From: Nanobdellota archaeon
GTDB taxonomy: Archaea; Nanobdellota; Nanobdellia; Woesearchaeales; GCA-2686295
Reading direction: 5' to 3'
DNA length: 38,013 nucleotides
Assembly (NCBI GenBank): GCA_018817005.1
Contig: JAHIUF010000010.1
Span: forward strand, 1 to 38,013
Part shown: in pieces, positions 31,527 through 35,379 of the stretch
Numbering within the stretch: the stretch's first letter is position 1
Layout of the letters: every line of letters starts with the position of its first letter
The notes under the pieces: generated by a model
What the model was told of the DNA's origin: nothing
What the model saw: the letters and a program-made list of their open reading frames with translations, nothing else
The model's database searches: none
Program-made: the position numbers and the translations under genes

Positions 31527-31558
31527 TTATAAACATTTTCTTTTTCACCACTATTTAA
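31527..31558 (-). promoter_or_regulatory. Promoter with AGTGGT element for the 30045-31502 gene
   Basis: Minus-strand AATAGTGGTGAAAAAG leads into AAAATGTTTATAAATT. TATA centre (about 31530) is 28 nt before the ATG and AGTGGT is 19-20 bp upstream of TATA. Confidence 0.5.
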
Positions 31559-31637
31559 TAATTACAACATATTTATAACCTATATTCATATCTGCAAAAA
31601 ACTTTTTAAACCACCACCTGCTTCTAAAAAAAGAGAT

Positions 31638-31734
31638 GCTGGGATCGCATAATTCGGTATTGCGCAAGCCTGGAAAAAAAATCCTTGAAAGCTTGTCCCA
31701 TTAGGGATTCTGGGTTCAAATCCCAGTCCCAGCG
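31638..31734 (+). tRNA. tRNA-Ser, intron-containing
   Basis: Acceptor GCTGGGA pairs with TCCCAGC and the discriminator is G. The D-arm is GCA...TGC, the anticodon stem CAAGC/GCTTG, the long variable arm TCCC-ATTA-GGGA (class II), and the T-arm CTGGG-TTCAAAT-CCCAG. The anticodon loop region is 21 nt, so a 14-nt intron must be removed. With an intron after position 37 the loop is CTGGAAA and the anticodon GGA. If the intron instead followed position 33, the loop would be CTTGAAA and the anticodon TGA. Both read serine codons. The intron's TCC can pair with GGA. CCA is not encoded. Confidence 0.88.
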
Positions 31735-31750
31735 TATTTCTTATAATTTA

Positions 31751-31818
31751 GACAGGGATTTTTCAAACGCTCAAAAATATTCTATTTTTGGCGTGCCAAA
31801 AAAACACTTTTTTTGAGC
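31751..31818 (+). repeat. Palindromic element with T-arm-like left flank, copy 1
   Basis: GACAGGGATTTTTCAAAC is followed by a 50-nt palindromic block from GCTCAAAAATATTC to TTTTTTTGAGC, then by the tRNA-Ser 3' fragment. The block folds as an outer stem GCTCAAAA/TTTTGAGC with inner hairpins AAAAATA/TATTTTT, TTTTTGGC/GCCAAAAA and AAAAAAA/TTTTTTT (alternative to one another). Confidence 0.7.
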
Positions 31819-31849
31819 ATCCCAGTCCCAGCGTATTTCTTATAATTTA

Positions 31850-31917
31850 GACAGGGATTTTTCAAACGCTCAAAAATATTCTATTTTTGGCGTGCCAAAA
31901 AAACACTTTTTTTGAGC
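31850..31917 (+). repeat. Palindromic element with T-arm-like left flank, copy 2
   Basis: Same sequence as 31751-31818, 99 bp downstream, again directly followed by a tRNA-Ser 3' fragment (ATCCCAGTCCCAGCG). Confidence 0.7.
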
Positions 31918-31974
31918 ATCCCAGTCCCAGCGTACTTTAAAAACATTTAAATAAGAACATCACAATATAAGAGT

Positions 31975-32271
31975 GTGAAAGCAGTAAATATTCTTATTGG
32001 GCTACTAGTAGGATATGTTTTTACAATGATTCTGGAATTAAACTATAATCTCATATTAAAAAGAACAAAAAAACATCCTGTAATAGTACTAAAAGGATAC
32101 CATATACACCACAGTATATATGGTGCAATCATGTTACCACTAGCACTCATACTCAGTGCACCAATATTACTGGGTGCTGGAGCTGGAATAATAACCAGAC
32201 ACACGCAAGCAGAAAAAAAATTCAAATTTATAGAAAAAGAAGAAAAAGTTGTTTACAAAGAAATTTGCTGA
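31975..32271 (+). CDS. Small integral membrane protein with HIHH motif
   Basis: The 98-aa protein has a membrane segment at residues 4-24 ('VNILIGLLVGYVFTMILEL') and a hydrophobic hairpin at 50-72 ('GAIMLPLALILSAPILLGAGAGI'). A histidine-rich loop 'VLKGYHIHHSIYGA' lies just before the second span and another histidine after it ('ITRHTQ'). Small archaeal membrane proteins with 'HIHH...G' before glycine-rich spans occur in several DPANN genomes, and the histidines might bind metal or heme (inference). The start is GTG, about 25 nt after the TATA box ATTTAAATAA, so leaderless. Confidence 0.6.
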   Translation: MKAVNILIGLLVGYVFTMILELNYNLILKRTKKHPVIVLKGYHIHHSIYGAIMLPLALILSAPILLGAGAGIITRHTQAEKKFKFIEKEEKVVYKEIC

Positions 32272-32357
32272 AATTACTTATTCTCAACTTAGATATTCCC
32301 GCATCATAACAATTTAATAACTCATTCTAAGAATTGAACATGAATATTTTTAGTTTA

Positions 32358-32451
32358 TAAAAGATATAATGCCGAGGGGGGGACACTCAAAAATATTTAA
32401 TTTTTGGCGCACCAAAAGACTTTGTCTTTTGAGTATTTGAAAAATTCCCTC
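32358..32451 (-). repeat. Remote copy of tRNA-Met 3' end interrupted by the 50-bp palindromic element
   Basis: Read on the minus strand: GAGGGAATTTTTCAAAT, a 50-nt palindromic block (32434-32385, ACTC...GAGT), then a 25-bp stretch matching the tRNA-Met 3' end plus its 12-bp downstream flank with one mismatch (compare 32920-32944). The layout is the same as at the tRNA-Ser repeats. The terminal base pair differs (A-T here, G-C there), and the third hairpin is AAAAGAC/GTCTTTT instead of A7/T7: paired changes that keep the fold. Confidence 0.7.
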
Positions 32452-32482
32452 AAAAATTGCAAAAGGTAAAATTGAATGAAAG

Positions 32483-32539
32483 TTTATAAATGAACTGAAC
32501 AAAAATCGACTATCTCATCTCGAGGTGTACTTAGGTATG
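32483..32539 (+). promoter_or_regulatory. Orphan promoter and ribosome binding site leading to a stub reading frame
   Basis: TTTATAAA (32483-32490) is followed about 30 nt later by CTCGAGGTG and then an ATG at 32537 that opens an 11-codon frame ending at TGA. It looks like the intact front of a lost gene, or the promoter of a short RNA. The rest of 32272-32553 contains only the element described above. Confidence 0.3.
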
Positions 32540-32553
32540 GTTTGGATAATTAT

Positions 32554-32805
32554 TTATTTAAATTTTTTTTGATTCATATCTATTATTAGAAAAGCAAGTA
32601 TTATTATTAGTAAAATAATTATTGGCCACACACTCATATTTGATTTATGTGTCGTCATATATTCAAGCGTTTTATTAGCATAATCTATTTGTTTATCAAG
32701 ACCTTGTTTGTCTGAATAATAAGACAGAATTGTAAAAATTAAAGTGATAAAAACCATTATGAATGTTAATATTTTTATCCAGTCTTTTTTACTTTTTTTA
32801 ACCAT
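32554..32805 (-). CDS. Small two-span membrane protein between tRNA-Met 3'-end repeats
   Basis: The 83-aa protein has a basic start (MVKKSKKDW), a first hydrophobic segment ('ILTFIMVFITLIFTILSYY'), a short polar loop, and a second segment ('VWPIIILLIIILAFLIIDM') ending in a basic tail. No known family. A TATA box (ACTTATAAATATT) lies about 28 nt upstream of the ATG, so it is probably expressed as a leaderless mRNA. It is the only gene inside the 0.55-kb segment bounded by the two tRNA-Met 3'-end copies. Confidence 0.5.
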   Translation of the reverse strand: MVKKSKKDWIKILTFIMVFITLIFTILSYYSDKQGLDKQIDYANKTLEYMTTHKSNMSVWPIIILLIIILAFLIIDMNQKKFK

Positions 32806-32930
32806 TCTTAAAAAATTGTTATTTTTAATATTTATAAGTTTTTCTTACATTCAATATTAAAAAACACTCTTTCTCACTCGATAAATTTAAATAAAGCCAA
32901 AATCCCCAAATAAATCACAAAAAGATATAA

Positions 32931-33053
32931 TGCCGAGGAGGGGATTTGAACCCCTGACATCCACGGTGCACCAACTTGATAATCATAGGCTTAATGCCTC
33001 ATCGCTCAAGTGTTTATGAGCGTGGCGCTCTAACCAGTCTAAACTACCTCGGC
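32931..33053 (-). tRNA. tRNA-Met (CAT), elongator type, intron-containing
   Basis: On the minus strand acceptor GCCGAGG pairs with CCTCGGC, discriminator A. The D-arm is GTTTAG...GGTTAGAGC, the anticodon stem CCACG/CGTGG, and the T-arm AGGGG-TTCAAAT-CCCCT. The 5' side of the anticodon loop is CTCATAA, giving CAT. About 48-49 nt of intron follow before CGTGG; it folds into a hairpin (ACTTGA/TCAAGT and AGGC/GCCT). The body 'GGTTAGAGCGCC..GCTCATAA' matches archaeal elongator tRNA-Met. Isoleucine-2 with CAT remains possible. CCA is not encoded. Confidence 0.88.
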
Positions 33054-33082
33054 AAAGAGTGTTCTTAAAGAGAATGAAAGCA

Positions 33083-33490
33083 TTATAAAAATTTAACTAT
33101 TTTCCCCTTTACTTTCTGCATTTCACCAAGACCATATTCCTTATTTGGCCAAGATGAAAGTCCATCTTTATTAAAGCGAGGAATTATATGAAAATGAGCA
33201 TGATGAATAACTTGACCTGCCGCAACCCCATTATTAAGACCTAAATTAAAACCATCGGCATCAACAGCTTTTACAACTGCTCCAGCAATTTTTTTTATAA
33301 ATTCCAGTAAATCAGTTTCTTCAGTTTTTGGAAAATCCATGAAATTCTCACAATGCTTCTTAGGAATAACCAGAGTATGACCTCTATTTATGGGATAAAG
33401 ATCTAAAAAAGCCAAAAATTCATCGTCTTCATAAATTTTTTCACAAGGAACTTCACCTTTAATAATTTTACAAAACAAACAATTAGCCAT
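33083..33490 (-). CDS. HIT-family nucleotide hydrolase with intact catalytic triad
   Basis: The 135-aa protein is a complete HIT enzyme: 'CLFCKIIKGEVPCEKIYEDDEF', 'NRGHTLVIPKKH', and the catalytic 'GQVIHHAHFHIIPR' with HxHxH preserved. Members hydrolyse dinucleoside polyphosphates or nucleoside phosphoramidates. ATG 33490 follows a GAGAGGA site; the tracked 33493 start is a GTG just before it. It lies 12 bp after the HAD gene stop, so the two form an operon. It is the active counterpart to the two degenerate HIT proteins at 9.1-10.5 kb. Confidence 0.9.
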   Translation of the reverse strand: MANCLFCKIIKGEVPCEKIYEDDEFLAFLDLYPINRGHTLVIPKKHCENFMDFPKTEETDLLEFIKKIAGAVVKAVDADGFNLGLNNGVAAGQVIHHAHFHIIPRFNKDGLSSWPNKEYGLGEMQKVKGKIVKFL

Positions 33491-33502
33491 CACACATTCC
33501 TC

Positions 33503-34330
33503 TCATAAGAATTTTTTTAGACCGGTCAAATCTATTATTTTGTTTTTATACTCTCGTCTATCGCGTCTATCGACAAGAACAGCTTTAATGCCTGCTTTTT
33601 CAGCACCTAATACATCAGTTTCAAGAGAATCACCAACCATTAAGACCTCTTCAGGCTTAAGTTTAACTATATCTAAGGCTTTTTTAAACATTTCAGGATT
33701 AGTCTTTAAAAGGCCTGTTTCAAAAGAGTAGATAAAACCATCAAAATACTCTGAAAGTTTAAATTTTTCTATAAGCTGAGGCACTGACAAAGAATCAGTA
33801 TTAGAAATTAACACTAGCTTATAATTCTTTTTGAGCTCTTTTAAAACTTCTTCTGTTTCTGGATAAGGATGACAAAGAATTGTGTTTTTATTCCACATGC
33901 CAACGAGCTTATCATAAACAAAAGATGGTGGTTTGATGCTAAACTCTTTTGTAACATTTTCAAAAGCTTCATAAAGCGTATTAAACGTTCTGGTCATGAA
34001 AACACTTTCAAACTTAACGATGTAGTCAGAGAAAGGCATGTTGAGTCTTAAAATCATCTTCACTTGTCTAACAGGAGAAGGAAAAACCCCATTTTCAACT
34101 ACTGTACCCCAGAAATCAAAAAAAATAGCCTTTATTTTTGGAGAACTACTTGATTTTTTTATAGATTCTTTCTCGATTTCTTTCTTTACAGTAGCCTTTA
34201 CAACTTTCTTTACAGCAGTCTTTACAACTTTCTTTACAGCAGTCTTTGCAACTTTCTTTACAGCAGTCTTTGCAACTTTTTCAGAACCCTTTTTATCTTT
34301 TTTAGAAGCTTTTTCAGTAATGATAACCAC
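33503..34330 (-). CDS. HAD-superfamily protein with lysine-rich repeat N-terminus
   Basis: Residues 1-65 are a basic low-complexity tail made of an eight-residue unit (KKVAKTAV and variants), similar to histone-tail-like extensions. A HAD domain follows with motif I 'IFFDFWGTVVENG', motif II 'LVLISNTDS', a lysine in 'GLLKTNPEMF', and motif IV 'VLMVGDSLETDVLGAEKAG'. In motif I the second aspartate (acid/base in phosphatases) is tryptophan, seen in several archaeal HAD proteins, so phosphatase activity is uncertain. The start is GTG; TATA (TTTAAATA) lies about 35 nt upstream. Cotranscribed with the HIT gene. Confidence 0.8.
   Translation of the reverse strand: MVIITEKASKKDKKGSEKVAKTAVKKVAKTAVKKVVKTAVKKVVKATVKKEIEKESIKKSSSSPKIKAIFFDFWGTVVENGVFPSPVRQVKMILRLNMPFSDYIVKFESVFMTRTFNTLYEAFENVTKEFSIKPPSFVYDKLVGMWNKNTILCHPYPETEEVLKELKKNYKLVLISNTDSLSVPQLIEKFKLSEYFDGFIYSFETGLLKTNPEMFKKALDIVKLKPEEVLMVGDSLETDVLGAEKAGIKAVLVDRRDRREYKNKIIDLTGLKKFL
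34184..34279 (-). repeat. 24-bp tandem coding repeat in the HAD gene
   Basis: About four copies of a 24-bp unit (CTTTACAGCAGTCTTTACAA-like on the plus strand) encode the KKVAKTAV repeats. The nucleotide copies are nearly identical, so the array probably expanded recently. Confidence 0.75.
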
Positions 34331-34372
34331 CCCGTTTAATTAATAGAAATGAAAATGCCTTTTTAAATATTA

Positions 34373-35344
34373 TCATAATTTATACTCCTCTTTAAAAGCA
34401 GAAAAAATCTTATTTTTGAGTGCAACAACATCTGTTTCTGCCAAATTTTCCTTAAGAAAAACACTGATAACATCTTTTTTTAAAATATCTGTCTTGCTTA
34501 AAAAAGCAATTATTGGTTTTTCAAAATTCATCATTCTATTCAACAACTTTTTCTGATCAATAAGAGGGAATGGTTCTGTTAAGTCATAAACATAAACTAT
34601 CATGTTTGCCAAGTATTTAGCTGCAAGATAAGCAATTTTTTCAATATCATTCATCTTATCAAAGCGATTTAGTGTTCCGGGGCAGTCAATGAACTGTATT
34701 TTATGATGTCTGTGCTCTACAAAACCCATGTTCAAACTCTTCGTGGTGAAAGCGTATGGTTGAATATCAGCAGTTGACCCTGTTAATTTTGAAAGAAGAG
34801 TTGTTTTTCCAACGTTTGGAAAACCCATAATAACAACTGTGAATAATTGTTCGTCAACATTCGGAAAATTCTTTAACTTATTTCGAACGCTAGCCAATAA
34901 CTCGAGCGAAGAATTAATTTGTTTTAGAATGGATGAAAATCGCCCATAATATTCTCGCCGATAATTATTTATCTGATCTAAATCTTTACAGCGAATAATT
35001 TTATCACGATAACTCTTTGTAAACGCTATGACTTGTTTTAAAGCCCAATTAACTGCTCCAAGAGCTTTTTTTGCAGCTGATAAGTCAAATGATGCTTTTG
35101 AAAGTTCCACATAAAACTCATCTAAATCTTCAAGACTTGGAAAAGATGAAATTATATTTTTTAAATGAGGAACAACTGCATCTTTAATTGTGTTGATTTT
35201 TTCCGATTCGATATCTCTAGATTTCTTTAAGCGTTCTCCTTTAAGACCACTACGAACAACATTTGCTTTGACTTTTGCTTTTCGAAAAGCCAAATCTATG
35301 TAAAAATCTGCAGATTCAACAGGAGGTATTTTTTGAAAATCCAT
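34373..35344 (-). CDS. NOG1-type GTPase, ribosome biogenesis
   Basis: The protein starts with the NOG1 signature 'FQKIPPVESADFYIDLAFRKA', followed by a long helical N-terminal domain (to about residue 165) and a GTPase domain: G1 'MGFPNVGKTT', G2 'PYAFTTKSLNMG', G3 'FIDCPGT' and G4 'LSKTD'. NOG1 assists maturation of the large ribosomal subunit in archaea and eukaryotes. The tracked start is TTG; ATG 35344 (MDFQKIPP) is right. The promoter (CATTTAAATAA) overlaps the end of the upstream large gene. Length is normal for archaea. Confidence 0.9.
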   Translation of the reverse strand: MDFQKIPPVESADFYIDLAFRKAKVKANVVRSGLKGERLKKSRDIESEKINTIKDAVVPHLKNIISSFPSLEDLDEFYVELSKASFDLSAAKKALGAVNWALKQVIAFTKSYRDKIIRCKDLDQINNYRREYYGRFSSILKQINSSLELLASVRNKLKNFPNVDEQLFTVVIMGFPNVGKTTLLSKLTGSTADIQPYAFTTKSLNMGFVEHRHHKIQFIDCPGTLNRFDKMNDIEKIAYLAAKYLANMIVYVYDLTEPFPLIDQKKLLNRMMNFEKPIIAFLSKTDILKKDVISVFLKENLAETDVVALKNKIFSAFKEEYKL

Positions 35345-35379
35345 AATCAAATAAAAAACAAGTGTTTATTTAAATGTTC

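Larger units (their letters stand above)
31721..31934 (+). repeat. 99-bp tandem duplication beginning inside the tRNA-Ser 3' end
   Basis: Two apparently identical 99-bp units (31721-31819 and 31820-31918) are followed by a 16-bp partial third. Each unit starts with TCCCAGTCCCAGCGTA, which is the 3' strand of the T-stem plus acceptor and discriminator of the tRNA-Ser gene. Each contains one copy of the 50-bp palindrome described separately. The tRNA 3' end is thus present three times in direct orientation. Confidence 0.9.

Noticed and set aside
31721-31934. Possible CRISPR-like array
   Set aside because: There are only two full units and they are identical throughout, with no unique spacers. 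The repeat begins in a tRNA gene, so it is a tandem duplication.
34038-34343. 101-aa plus-strand frame rich in FFTAVFTT repeats
   Set aside because: It is the antisense reading of the lysine-rich repeats of the HAD gene.
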